A stretch of DNA of 64,000 bases from assembly GCA_023853785.1 (NCBI GenBank), contig JAJIRX010000151.1, forward strand, positions 1-64,000, written 5' to 3'. The DNA is from Psilocybe azurescens. Its lineage: Eukaryota; Basidiomycota; Agaricomycetes; Agaricales; Agrocybaceae. Numbering within the stretch: the first letter of the stretch is position 1; each line of letters begins with the position of its first letter. Both the position numbers and the translations under genes were made by a program. The notes beneath the pieces are model-generated. The model saw only the letters and a list, made by a program, of their open reading frames with translations, searched no databases and was not told where the DNA came from. Below are positions 11,180-22,108 of the stretch, piece after piece.

Positions 11180-12510
11180 GCATACTCGCTGAAGGAGAGG
11201 ATGTAACAAGGTATTTCAGGTGCAGCTCGCCAATGGGCGGGAGGTTATTGCTCGAATCCCTACTTTGCTCTCCGGCCCACCGCACCTCACGAAGTCGCAA
11301 CGATGCAGTTTTTGCGCAACTGCCTGGGACTCACCTAGGTTCCGGGTGTCCTCTCGTCGCGAGCCATCAGTCACAGCCGTTGGGGCCGAGTATATCATCA
11401 TGGCGGATACGGTTCCTTGCACAGCCGCCAGGATGTTCCCAAACGGCTCGCGCGAGACATCTTCGTGGATGCTCAAAAAGACGACGAGTTTGTCCTTGGT
11501 CCTAGTATGCTGCAGACAGACTTTTGGAAGAGAGAACACTGGCTCTCCTATCGACTTAGACCTTAACCGTAGACCATGTGCGTCCATTTGCTTCGGCGCA
11601 ACCATTTAATTTGACGTCTTCTAGGGCCCGACGTCACACATGCCATCCTATCTCAAGTACATCACCAACTGCGAGTGTGAATGGATCACTAATTATGCCA
11701 ACCCCTTACCCGTAAGTTCGTCGCGCCTTGGGAGCGTCCTTTTAATTGCACCTCCAGATGCCGCAGGATCCCACCCGTCTGCTCGGCATGTGCGACAGCG
11801 TTGCAAAGCACTTCATCCCGATTGATGAACGCCTTCTCGGCCCACCTATATCTACGCGACTTTAACCAGGGCAACATTTTTGTCTCGTAAAGCTCTGGAA
11901 CGCCGTGGCACCGTTGAGATCTCCACGATCACTGACTGGCAGCACACTGCGTGTGCTTCCGCTCTACCTCATTCCACATTTCATCGAGGATGCAGAGCCT
12001 GCACCCGCCCAGGAAGATGTCGCGTTTTTTAAGGAGCAGGCCTACATGCTCAAGGCGTATCATGCATTGTATCAAGAGACCGCCATCGACGTTGTCTGGG
12101 GAGTCCGCGCTCTCGTTTGGCGAAAGCTTCACCATGGTGCAGCAACTGCGTGCGGTTGCCCAATCCTGCTTGCACGGTGGTTACCTTAAACCAAAGAGCT
12201 CCTGGTACGGGCTGCGGTGGAATGGGAAGCTATCGCTGGGCCTGGCGTGGTGATGCCCAATGGGCCCGGAGCCATTTTCTGAACAGGATAGTATCCAGGC
12301 GAAAGAAGATGTCAACTGAAGATGGAGGACGCTCGAGAAGACATCGACAAGGGCATTGGCTTTGAAAACGAAGGCTGGGTAAAGATGGAGGGCTATGATC
12401 TCGCGCTTCAAACCAACAACGATCTTCGCAGGGCGTGGATGTCAAGCGTAGATAAAGATGACCTCCAAGGGATTAACCCCGCCGGTATCTGGCCGTGCCA
12501 GGCCCCTTAG
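11180..12510 (+). pseudogene. APH-fold / AIM9-like kinase relic
   Basis: Pieces of a fungal phosphotransferase of the AIM9-like aminoglycoside-phosphotransferase superfamily appear in the right order but different frames: LAEG..CNKVFQV with NGREVIARIPTLLSGPPHLT (about 11186-11290), VGAEYIIM (11385-11402), FVLGPSMLQTDFWKRE (about 11488-11535), the catalytic-loop-like LYLRDFNQGNIFVS (about 11846-11888; family HxDxxxxNI, first His replaced by Leu), the metal-loop-like ISTITDWQHT after an in-frame TAA (11889), then HFIEDAEPAP, LSFGESFTMVQQL and the C-terminal block ENEGWVKMEGYDLALQTNNDL ending WPCQAP at 12510. At least six frame changes and two stops separate them, many away from homopolymers, so this is a decayed gene. 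The family call rests on motif memory. Confidence 0.65.
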
Positions 12511-12938
12511 GACTTGTCCTCTTTCATCATATGTTTTATGAGTTTCGAAGACTCGACGATACGCTCAGATTGATAAAACACTTTGTTTGCTTAAGACTAA
12601 TATTTTCGAAGTCAGGTTATTCATCTGCAAGTCCTTCTAGCGCGCTCAAGGTTTGAACAACCACACATTCCAAAATCAAATCTTCAGGGTAGAAAGATGT
12701 GATTATAATTAATGATAACGCAACGGCAAAGCACTGAAGGTTCTAAATACCAGACTCTGTCTAAATTACTATCGATCCCAAAAAACCCTTGTCAGAGGGT
12801 ATAAAGCGCATACAGTCGACACCATTCGAAAGAACAGCACCAAAAAGCGTACATAGCATATCAGTAACCTTCGCACAGCTTGCAGCTAGCGCGAGAGTCG
12901 ACATCATACTTTTTCGTCTCACTGCCCCGTCTCTTCCA
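12511..12938. other. 3' flank of relic and ALE1
   Basis: AT-rich tail-to-tail spacer between the kinase relic and the acyltransferase gene. No gene or repeat seen. Confidence 0.5.
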
Positions 12939-14832
12939 TCACTGAGATGGGACAAATCTGTCCACCGAAGGAGGCAACACGAAGTTCTTCTCCGAGACAG
13001 GCGTGCCCGAGCCGCTTGCAGACCCATTTCCATTCTCAGCCGGCTTCTTCGCGCCACCCCTCGGCGGGGGCAACACACCCCTCTTCTTCTGCAACCCCTG
13101 AAGAACGCGGTGCCCCCGCGTAGAAGAACACCAAGCTGCCCATGACGATGATGTGCCCGTACCACCCGAGCGCCTTCCATGTCGCGATCGAGTCACGCCC
13201 GGAGAGGATGATGAACGGCGACGCAGAGTAGTTGAGGATCATGGCAGAGAGCGTGATCGAGGAAATATCGTAGAGGCGCTTGATGAGAGTCGGTGGAGGA
13301 GGTGGGCTGTTGGTGGTGGTGGGAGGGACGAGGAGAGGGCGGAAGTTGGCACGAGCTTGACGTGCAGCAGCGGTGATGAACCCGCCCATGAGGAATGTGA
13401 GATAGTATCCACTCGCAATACCGTGCTACCAAAAAAACTAATTAACACCAAAAATTCCAATGAAGAAACAATCGCATACCCAGAAAGCGCTCGTGAAGAA
13501 CGTGATCATGCTGCTCAAATTGCCTGGCTTCTTGCCCTTAGGGGTGACCCGCTTGTACACGCACTCCCTCAGCCAGACGTTCGTCTTCATGTTCCACGCG
13601 TCCAGCAGCACTTTGAAGTTACTCGGGAACTCGATTGTCCACACTTTGACGTTCGCAGCGCCGTCCCAGTTCGGCTTGCCGTGCACGCCAAAGTCGGTGA
13701 AGCCGAGACCGGTGAGCACGCTAGCACCCTCCGTCAATGTCCAGATAGCGTAGTATTTGGCACGTTCGATAGGGCCGCCCAATTGGAAGAGAGCAATACT
13801 GAAAAAGCCGTCAATCAACTTGAAATCGACTAAGGGGACGCAACACACCGCTTCCACAAAGGCATCTTCGTGAATCCAGGCTTCAGGGCGATAGAGAAAT
13901 TGTATTTCGGTCCGAGAAGGACGAACGCGCCGAGATAGACGAGGCCCATGAACATTTTGGTGTACGCAGCACGTTTGCGGCCGGGCGGGAGTCTGCGGCC
14001 TTCCTTCAGCGTGGCTTTGACGTGGGCGTGTTGGAACATGGTCTCGTTTATGAGCTCCATGTATTCAGGGTAGTCGAGGTAGGGTCCGACGAGAATTCCT
14101 GGGAAGTAGAATCTATTGGCCGTGAGTTTTAGTTTATGATTTCACTGAGAGGTTCGACTTACGAGTATCCAAGGAACTCGAGGAGAGACGGGTATTGGGT
14201 AATGCGCTTGGATAGCTGCCACTTGTCCAATTCCTCCTCTTTACGGCGTCCATCGTATACGTTCCAGGCAAAGGTGGTTAACTTCATAGTGAGAACCATT
14301 TGAGGGCCGGTGACTTCCATGGTCTCGTAGCTGAATCCGTAGACGGCACGAATGACATGACTGAACAACACTATCAGTTCTCAACCAATAATAGCACACA
14401 ATTGCACCCACTTGACTGTCAAATGGCCCATAACGATACTACACAAATGTCAGTCGCAATACTTTGCCAGCGCACAAAATTACGTACACAAACACAACCC
14501 ATGACATTCTCGAGCTCTTGTCATACTTGGCCACAAAGTAGGTGGCCAAGATACTGCCCAACAGCTGGAAGAACGCAGAGTATATCTGGAGCACCGGGAA
14601 GAAGAAGAGAACGGCGACAAAGATGCTGAACAGATGCCTGAGCGCCGGTTGGGAACTCGGAATCCGGACGAAGAGACTCGCAAGTGGGTAGGCAACGAGT
14701 AGACATGAAATGAGCTAGCATTGTAATGTGGGGCGTCAGATTCGTCGACATCGTCATGAAGACTATGCTCACCTTGATTTGGTCCACACTGGCACCGACG
14801 GCGTTTGCCAATGGCAAGAAAAGCGCGTCCAT
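12939..14832 (-). CDS. ALE1: Lysophospholipid acyltransferase, MBOAT (ALE1-type)
   Basis: ER-membrane acyltransferase expected to re-acylate lysophospholipids in the Lands cycle, as yeast Ale1. Reading begins MDALFLPLANAVGASVDQIK, continues after an intron with LISCLLVAYPLASLFVRIP, then multiple membrane helices, and the MBOAT blocks WNVYDGRRKEEELDKWQLS, PSLLEFLGYSFYFPGILVGP and KYYAIWTLTEGASVLTGLGF. The catalytic His is in SAFWHGIASGYYLTF, split by an intron just before the His codon (13425-13423). A shift at five G on the coding strand (13113-13117) is needed to pass from FFYAG to HRVLQGLQKKRGVLPPPRGG and the tail ending RFVPSQ; without it translation stops early at 13036. I take this as a one-base overcall. 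The ATG at 14832 fits the family N-terminus. At least seven exons. Confidence 0.9.
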
Positions 14833-15166
14833 GATCGACACTAACCACGTTTGCCTTCACAGAAAATATCGTGAGCACCCTGTCGTAGACAACGCCAAGG
14901 ACACCTACAAAAAGCTGAACGACGGTGTTGGGTGACTTGCAAAAGCAATTTTTGACGTTTCTTTGGGGCTCCTTCCTTTTTCGGTAGCTATAAAATCCCC
15001 CAACATCGCCGAAGCCATCACGGCATCATCCAATCATCACAGAGGTTATTAGGGAACTTTGGGGGACTTTCCAAATTTACCTCAAGTTCAATGTTTAAAT
15101 GTGAACCGTCGGTAGTATGTTGACTAGTTAACCACCAACCACGATCATCGACGGTTCATCGTTGAT
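14833..15166. promoter_or_regulatory. Divergent promoter, ALE1 / coiled-coil gene
   Basis: Short spacer between oppositely oriented starts. A tataaaat motif at about 14989-14996, followed by a C-rich stretch, could serve the plus-strand gene. Otherwise only AT-rich sequence. Confidence 0.45.
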
Positions 15167-16045
15167 ATGGAGGAAGGACCCGCATTTTTCAAGCCATATT
15201 CAACTTTCCGGGGACTGTGTCCGCAAGCCAGTCATCGCAGACGACCTCAAGAACCAACATCGATACGAAGGGTCAACCTGCACTCGAACCACTACCATGG
15301 ACGAATGGTATGTACAAGAGACCCACCCTCTCGGAAGTCCTCTTCAGTGACATATGCTCTGTACACAATATCACTTCATCAACCGGCGTACCCAACACGA
15401 AAATTCAATCTGCACCACCTGCCAGTGGGCTTGAACCACCTTCGTCCTCGGTATCGGGGTTGACAAACATGCGCGAACAGCACACGCTTTTCGACGCCCT
15501 CTTCAACCACCCTCCAGTCCTATCCGTTAATAAACCGTACCATGTATCGACAGAGGATGTTACAGCCTTGAACGCCTTCAAAACTTCGCAGGGCAGTGAT
15601 GCTCAGATTATCCAGGATGGTTCTACAAGTCATCCCGATGACATATCATTATCCTCTGCTCAGGTCGTTCATCCTGCAAAGGATTTTGATTCGAACGATG
15701 CTAATCCTAGTTCAATGCCATCGTTTCTCTTACAACAATCATTGCCAAGCAATCATGAGCGGGTGGCCGACGAGCAAACGAAGGTTGACAGCGCGGTACG
15801 GGAGCGCGATGAGCAACTGCAGAGGATTGTAAAGCTAGAACAGGAAGTAAGCGAGTTGAAAGAGTTAGTCGCCAGCCTACGCTCTAACCAGATAACGCTT
15901 AATTCTCGATTGGATGGAGTAACTAATTGGATGCTGCCCAACGACGTATGTTTTTGCCTTTCATCCTTGTTTAATTTTATGAAATTTCATGCACCTTTTT
16001 CTCTAGGTGGAAGAGACGGCGTGCACTAACGTAGGCGCATCTTAA
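15167..16045 (+). CDS. Hypothetical coiled-coil protein
   Basis: No family recognised. The most likely start is ATG at 15167 (MEEGPAFFKPYSTF), which needs one base change at gggg (15210-15213) to enter the long frame GTVSASQSSQTTSRTNIDTK; the alternative is ATG 15310 (MYKRPTLSEVLF), which needs no correction. The middle is polar and Ser/Thr/Pro-rich, and residues near the end form a heptad coiled coil (VRERDEQLQRIVKLEQEVSEL). An intron GTATGT...CTCTAG (about 15947-16007) joins LPND to VEETACTNVGAS, stop at 16043-16045. Presumably a soluble oligomerising protein; role unknown. Confidence 0.6.
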
Positions 16046-16779
16046 TTCTAGATAAGCATTACTCGCTTGCGATTCGTAGAGCACCTGTGGTGTTTTCATT
16101 TCCCGCTTGGTTGTTCTTGAAGGCCCTTACACCTGTGCTTATCGACGTTGAGACGAGTTTTGCGTCCTGGAGAGATACTTGTATCTTGTATGAAGGGTTT
16201 GTGGATTCTCGCCCGTGGCATGAGAAATGCAAGTTCACTACGCCAAATATGTCCACTCGCAGGCACTCGAACGGGCATTTCTCCAATTGCCTATTGGTAG
16301 GGTCATACAGCTCTATATGATACACTGCCAACTGTCAACCACTCGCTGAAAATAGTACAGTATGGGAGTATTTCAGTGTCGGTTTGGGAGCACAATTCGA
16401 CGAATAGAGGCATGAAAGCTGTACGCAATTGTCATTAAACCCATCATGGGATCGCGGATTTGAAGGTACACCGATTCCCATGAAGGCAAGCTATTTATGT
16501 GCCCACCGGGTCAATTACAGATTAAGATTAGACTGACCTGCGACATAATACGATTGCTTGGATTTGGTGCTCATCAAGTGGGTATTTGTCGGGGGTCAAA
16601 ATAGTAGAATTTACTCTCAGCGTGATAGTCGGGGAAGTTTCTTACCGCTACAGCATATCACTTATAGACTAATTCGTCAAGCCCAAGCTGTATATAAATC
16701 CCTGTTATTCGAAGGGAAGGGACTCATTGCCTCTGTCCGACTCTGTCAAGTACAGCCCTCATTACCACTTCTCGCCAAC
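16046..16779. other. Intergenic, upstream of lectin gene
   Basis: Open frames on both strands around 16060-16330 overlap each other and give no domain. The right part holds the lectin promoter. Confidence 0.45.
16691..16698 (+). promoter_or_regulatory. TATA box of lectin gene
   Basis: The octamer tatataaa lies 82 bp before the ATG at 16780, a usual distance for a TATA-driven fungal promoter with a short leader. Confidence 0.5.
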
Positions 16780-17376
16780 ATGATTAGAGACGGAAAAATA
16801 TGGGTCATCTGGAGTGAAAGTGCTACTAGACAGGTCATAGTCGTAGATAAGTATGATCATACTAAGGTAAGTCGTCAAATCTTTTGCATATGCAGTCGAG
16901 TATTGACGAACTTCAAAGTGTTTAGTTATGAGTGGAGGGGTGGAAAAAACCAGCAGGTTTGTCGGTATTCTTTCCCTTTCACATCCAAGTTGATTTAACT
17001 TCCGCGTAGTGGTACACCCGAAAGTTGGGATCTGGCTGGGCCATACAGAACGTTGAGACCGGAGACTATCTTGTACCAGCTTCGACAATGAACTTGAGCA
17101 AGTTAACAGTCTCCGCCAGCCCAACTCCCTGGAACTTTAACCGCAGCCTTTTTGGCCAGGCAGAAACTCGAGAGTGAATATTTGTTAATAACCTTTGACA
17201 ACGGAGATCGCTGACTAACTCGAATCAGAATCACACTCGCGACTAGCCCTTCTTTGGCGATAACATTGCAAGGGGGATCCGATGATAACAAAGCCCCTTT
17301 GGTAATACAAATCAAGAATAACAAAGAGTACCAAGCTTGGAGGATCGTTGATATCGACGTATTTGACGACTTGTAA
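16780..17376 (+). CDS. Ricin-B-like (beta-trefoil) lectin
   Basis: Probable carbohydrate-binding beta-trefoil protein of the ricin-B-lectin fold; no toxic enzymatic chain is present. Reading: MIRDGKIWVIWSESATRQ, VIVVDKYDHTK, then VFSYEWRGGKNQQ joined by an intron to WYTRKLGSGWAIQNVETGDY, LTVSASPTPWNFNRS, and after an intron with a good CTAAC branch site (GTGAAT about 17175 to CAG 17230) ITLATSPSLAITLQGG, QAWRIVDIDVFDDL, stop 17374-17376. The repeated pattern (hydrophobic-x-G-x-Y/W, N/GGxNQxW) matches fungal QxW lectins. The first intron (GTAAGT...CAAAG) leaves the frame off by one unless one G is missing at the donor, so the exon junction there is uncertain. Confidence 0.6.
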
Positions 17377-17976
17377 AGTAACGGGTGCCAATATTTACCG
17401 ATCTCTATTGTGTACTATTCTGAAGCATTAAACGCTATCCAACGTCGACGCCAATGAACAATCTACTCAAGGCGGGAGTGCTTCTGGAGGGACCGCACCC
17501 TTACAAAATGGACTGAATTCTCTTACATTGCTACCAACTCTTGTCATGCAGTAGTTGTGATTCAAAAATGGGCAGAGCCGCCGCTTCGACAATGCGGGCA
17601 AACCTCTAGAGGAAGAAAATAAGGCGAATCATACTTGGACTCGGGAACATCTCACGAAGGTCTCTAGAGATGCCATATTCGGCGTCTTAGATGACTACAA
17701 ACGACCCATGACAGCCGCAGGTAGTGTAAAGGAAGCGGCGAGGTGAGGCGGGAATTTAAACCACAGCGACGGTGTGCGTTCACTGACAGAGAAAGCCCAG
17801 CAAAGAAGCGCCGGAAATTTTCTGACAAATACTGCTTAGTCACCCACTCTTTCATTCCAGCTAACTCGTGCGTTGCTCGTGCGTTCATTTTTAGTTCGGA
17901 ACACCAACACTCTTCTATTCAAACTACACAAAGTTACACACACTTCCCTTTTTGTCTGCCATAGTACCTGCATATT
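17377..17976. other. Intergenic region
   Basis: No gene supported. Frames around 17660-17960 on both strands overlap and lack domain content; the right part is the leader of the first F-box-like copy. Confidence 0.45.
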
Positions 17977-18975
17977 ATGGTACAACCCAATCTCCCACAG
18001 GAGTTGGCCGAAGTCATCATGGACGACGTCAGCAGTGAAAAGGGCCGGTTACAACTCTTCGAGACGATACAGGCTTGCTTGTTGACCTCATGGTCTTTCT
18101 CAATACCCGCGCGCAAGCATATGTTTAGAGAGGTTACCTTGATTGAGGGTGGAGCTAGTGACAACGAGGAATGCACCAAAAATTGTTTAGGTTGGAAGCC
18201 TTTGCGTAGTTGCTGTTGTATGATCCTTGCAAGGCCTATCCACACCATACTCCTTTATCAAAACACATCAAGATACTACGACTAGATCTGACGAACAATT
18301 GCTCTAGACGACTTACCCAGCGAGCAGAACAAAAATGGCTGGGCAGATTCCTATATTACCCAAAATCTTGTCGTTAATCTTGAACACTCAAGTGCTCGAA
18401 TTATCTTTGCCCAACAGTGGTCTGAGATCGGAAGGCGACAGCTTATCTTGGTCTTTTCTTCACAAAGCGTTGAAGACAGCGCTGGAAATCTTCTGCATCT
18501 CGCGATCCATCAATTATCTGCACCTTGCTGCATCTGTTCTTTCCCACTAGCTATCATCGCTCATTGTCAACACCTGAAACTACTGGGGACAAAGAATATG
18601 GTGGAGCCTGGCTGGACATTACAGCTGGAAACCGTCGATCAAATTCCCTACGGCCCCGTATTGGACGAATTGCATATTATGAGCTGACCAGATTTTGTCT
18701 CGCACCTGGTCGAAAACGGGACTGGACCTGAAGCTGTCATCCAGCTATCTTCTATTAGAACATTGGATATGGACTCCATTCGTTTCACAATAGATTGGGC
18801 CTTGATGCGCTCGATACGCTCACTCGCACGCCTACACTTATCAGAGGAATACAGTGGTGTGTACTCACTTTTTTTTAATTGTGTGGTTGATCATCTATTT
18901 GGTTTTGGCTTTACCAGAAAAACCCAACTAACTTTCCGCTGCACGATTCAATTTTGGGTCACTACCACACCTTAA
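17977..18975 (+). pseudogene. F-box-like paralog 1, decayed
   Basis: First of three tandem copies. Starts MVQPNLPQELAEVIMDDVSS with the F-box-like PQEL/IPARKHMFREVTLIEGG pattern seen in the other two. In the frame that matches copy 3 (RLEAFA, YDPCKAYPHHTPLSKHI) an in-frame TAG interrupts the exon near 18199, and later segments (FCISRSINYLHLAA, LDMDSIRFTIDWALM) lie in further frames with a TGA after DELHIMS (18685-18687). An intron like that of copy 3 (GTGTGT...TACCAG, about 18859-18917) is kept, but sequence after it ends soon. The loss of frame at several non-homopolymer sites and a missing 3' third argue for a pseudogene. Confidence 0.65.
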
Positions 18976-19236
18976 AGTTTTCACAATTTGTCATCGTTGG
19001 ACTGTATTTGGTTTCTTGTAATTAACGTGATTTCCTTGGTGTTCTTATCTGTGCTCGCCTCGTATGAATGTTGAATTCGTCTAAAGGGACTCAACCCAAT
19101 TGTCGAATCGCTTCGTCGGAATTTGTTTCAATTTTTCTGGAACGTTAACGTCCAAACTTGACATTCCTTCTCTCGAGTCTCGTTCAGTCACCCATCTTTG
19201 GTGTAAATCTGGCAAGGCCACTCGCTGGTAATATTA

Positions 19237-20202
19237 ATGCCGCGGACACTCTTGCCTCAACAGTTGGTCGAGCCCATCTTTGACGAAGTTACCAACGAAA
19301 GTGACAGAACACAACGTGTCGCAGAATCCACGGCTTGCTCTTCAGTGTTATGGTCTTTCATAACACCGGCGTGGAAGCATATATCCAAGGATGTCTACTT
19401 GGTTGAGGACGCAGGTGGCGAAGACTCGACAAACCAGAAGGATCTGTACAGGCGCATGCACTTCACGGATATCCTACTGCATGATCCTTGTAAAGCATAT
19501 CCAGGCCAATCTCACCTATCACTACACATAAAGACATTGAAAGTCTAGCTGTTGGGGGAACGTATCGACTTCAACACCGACGGACCACTGCGTGCTGAAC
19601 CACGCAACCCTTTAGTTCTGTCCCAGATCCTTGATTTGCTTCCGAGTGTTCACAACTTCACTCCCCATTGACGGTGAGCCTCTCGCATCGCCCTGGCATA
19701 GGAATTAATGCTCACCTTTCTCTCTTGTTTCAATTGGACGAACACTTGACCTCTGTGATCCCACAAGCTTCGATTTTGGGGAGTTATCTAGTCTCAAAGT
19801 TCTTGAACAACGTCTCTTTTCTGAGAAAAAGGCGCTGAATGCAGGCTTCCTTTGGCGAAGCAGAACCCTTTCAATCCGAACGATACATCTACGTTCCTAT
19901 CATCAATCCAAACCCTCATCACAGAAGGCGGGTGGATCTATTCCACTCAAGAAATTTTTCCGGCCGGGGTCGCGATGGAGAGCATTGGACAGCGTCCATT
20001 TCAGCGGCAGATTTCCAACCTCAAAGTCCATGCACCTCAAGCTGATTTTTGGATATTACAAGGACCCGAGCGTTACGCTAGAGTCGGCGCCTTGTCTAAT
20101 GAAGGAATTACATCAACTCGTCCAAAACAAGCTAAATCGTCTGCTTCAGTGCAAGTCGACCTTGACGTGGCTATGAAAGATTACAAAGGCAAGACTCCGT
20201 AG
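19237..20202 (+). pseudogene. F-box-like paralog 2, decayed
   Basis: Second tandem copy. Starts MPRTLLPQQLVEPIFDEVTN and carries WSFITPAWKHISKDVYLVE and ILLHDPCKAYPGQSHLSLHI, aligned with copies 1 and 3, then stops at 19546-19548. Remnants continue in other frames: DLLPSVHNFTP, SFDFGELSSLKVLEQ, SGRFPTSKSMHLKLIF, and VDLDVAMKDYKGKTP with stop at 20200-20202, corresponding to the C-terminus of copy 3. The region matching the centre of copy 3 (FCISRPIEYLDLAA to LDMDSIRF) is missing, so this copy has an internal deletion as well as frame breaks. Confidence 0.65.
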
Positions 20203-20839
20203 AGACGTAGTGTCATTTACTAGCTAATAATTGCAGCAACTAGGCGTACATTTCACCACAGAGCAAGTGCAGGTCTGCTCATGGCCGTTTGCAAGCTAGA
20301 CCTAGCTCACAATTGAACCGAGCAATTGGTAAAGCTGAGAGTGCGTGCCTCCAGGGCATGGATCAGCTGAGTCTATATCTGGCAGGTTTATTAACACGTT
20401 CCTAGGATAGGTACACTTGGAAGGCATGAGGCAGGAGCTTTATTGGGTGCTACACAGCATCACATCAGGCCTCAAGGTGATGCATACGCCTTTTATAACG
20501 ACACCCTCATCTCACTTGCTCGCCAACTCGCCTGTCTACACCAGCTGTAGTCACTCTCCCACCGAACAGACGTCAGTATGTTCGAGTCCTCGAGCGATTT
20601 TGACATTGGTGGGGGAACTTTGTCTCTGCTGCTGGAGATTACGTCTACCATGAGCACAAAAACACATTCATCGTCAATCCACCAGCGGCATCACCACCGG
20701 TACCAGTCATTTCAGCAGAGCTTAATCGCATACTTTGGACCATTTTTCCCAAAATTCACAGCCATGGATCAACGACCATGAAGAAAAAACCACAGTACTG
20801 AAACCGGCTCATAGTTTTTCTCCTCCATCGTCGAATAAT
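20203..20839. other. Intergenic region
   Basis: Short frames only. Possible upstream coding remnants of the Trp-rich gene near 20735-20830 (QNSQPWINDHEEKTTVLKPA is in frame with its start region), so the true start of that gene may lie here. Confidence 0.4.
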
Positions 20840-21336
20840 ATGAAGTCTTACGTGCACCCTGAGGGGAGGGTTTACTATTATTCCACGGACCCCACGCATC
20901 CTTCTCACTGGAAAGCCTCAGGTGCGTGTATAAGATCTGTTTTGATTCTTCTTTTATGCTTAACATTCCATAAGATGTCGCTGAAGCGACAAATCGGGAG
21001 AGTCTAGCCCTACCTTTTCCTATCCTCACCTACAAATTACCCGAGAACTACCCAATCTACAAATTATCTGAAGTCTATAAATCACCAGACGACGACCCAG
21101 CCCTACCCTTCCTTTCTGATGAACACCTCTTCTACTCTAACTCTGACGATTCAATTCCAGTACCACCCTCTGACCAAAATGATGATAGGCAAAGCTGGCA
21201 GGTCTGGAGAGACGCTTGGAATGCATGGTACGCGTATTGGGCAGCGATGCATGCGTCTTGGACATCATGGGCCTCATCTTGGATGCCTTGGAGCTGGAGT
21301 GTGCCTACATTCGTACAATTGAGACCAATCTGGTGA
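20840..21336 (+). CDS. Hypothetical protein, WW-like start, Trp-rich tail
   Basis: Two exons joined by GTGCGT...CATAAG (about 20922-20973). The N-terminus MKSYVHPEGRVYYYSTD resembles the WW-like YVHPEGxxYF segment common in Agaricomycete hypothetical proteins. It continues KASDVAEATNRES and TYKLPENYPIYKLSEVYKS, then an acidic stretch. The last 45 residues hold about ten tryptophans spaced every three or four residues (WQVWRDAWNAWYAYW, then ASWTSWASSWMPWSW), ending LRPIW at 21336. The periodic Trp pattern would place aromatic side chains along one face of a helix, suggesting membrane-surface or protein contact; this is inference. The upstream start is uncertain. Confidence 0.5.
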
Positions 21337-22108
21337 TTACCACCTCTGATCCAGTACTGTGGCCGCCTCAGGATGTCTGCGAAGTTGCGGAGGATGACGG
21401 TTCACCCAGTCATGCGGAATAGATTTAGACATCCAGAGCACTCTGCTCTGATTTCGTTTCCGACTCCGGACTTAATGGGCAGGTTTTTCGGTAATAGTAA
21501 TGTGTATATGGTCTTACCCTCGCTCGCCTTGCTGTCAACAATTCCTTGACATCGGCCTATACCCTCTTCACAGCACTCAGAACGGATATGCATACATTCT
21601 CTTTTGCTTTATAGATATAGATACATATGTATCTACTATACCCGAACTATACCCATTGATATATAAAGAAATACAAACACAATACTGCTGCTGTTTTGGA
21701 ATTCTATATCTTCTGCAAAGATTATAGAAGTCACGATCGAAAGCATTTGAAAGTGCTGGTCCGATCATAGCTTTTAGGTTTGCCTTTAGGCTGAGGTTGG
21801 ATCTTTGGTTGATCTTTAGGCAGGCGGCGGACTTCCTCATACCATAGTAAGTATCCTTGAGGTTATTAAGCTTGATAGCTTGACTGCTAAAGTCTATGAT
21901 GTGCACGCTCGCCTTGATCAAAATTTGTCTAAACCTTCAATGTCTCACAATATACAACGCTTTGCTAACGCGTCACGTTTAGTTGTGCATTGATCCCCCG
22001 TCTTCTTTCCCATATTACTCTGCATTTAACCTGCAGAGCTACCTTCAGCGGCCATATCTTTTTCCACTGGTTTGCACACTTTCCAGCTCATCTGCAGATA
22101 CTACCTGC
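21337..22108. other. Intergenic region
   Basis: AT-rich, with runs such as atagatatagatacatatgtatc near 21613-21635. No gene supported. Confidence 0.45.

Noticed and set aside
16087..16320. Plus-strand frame with FLKALTPVLIDVETSFASW, resembling the P450 N-terminus at 52575-52640
   Set aside because: Only a short resemblance, no downstream P450 motifs near it, and an equal-size frame on the other strand.
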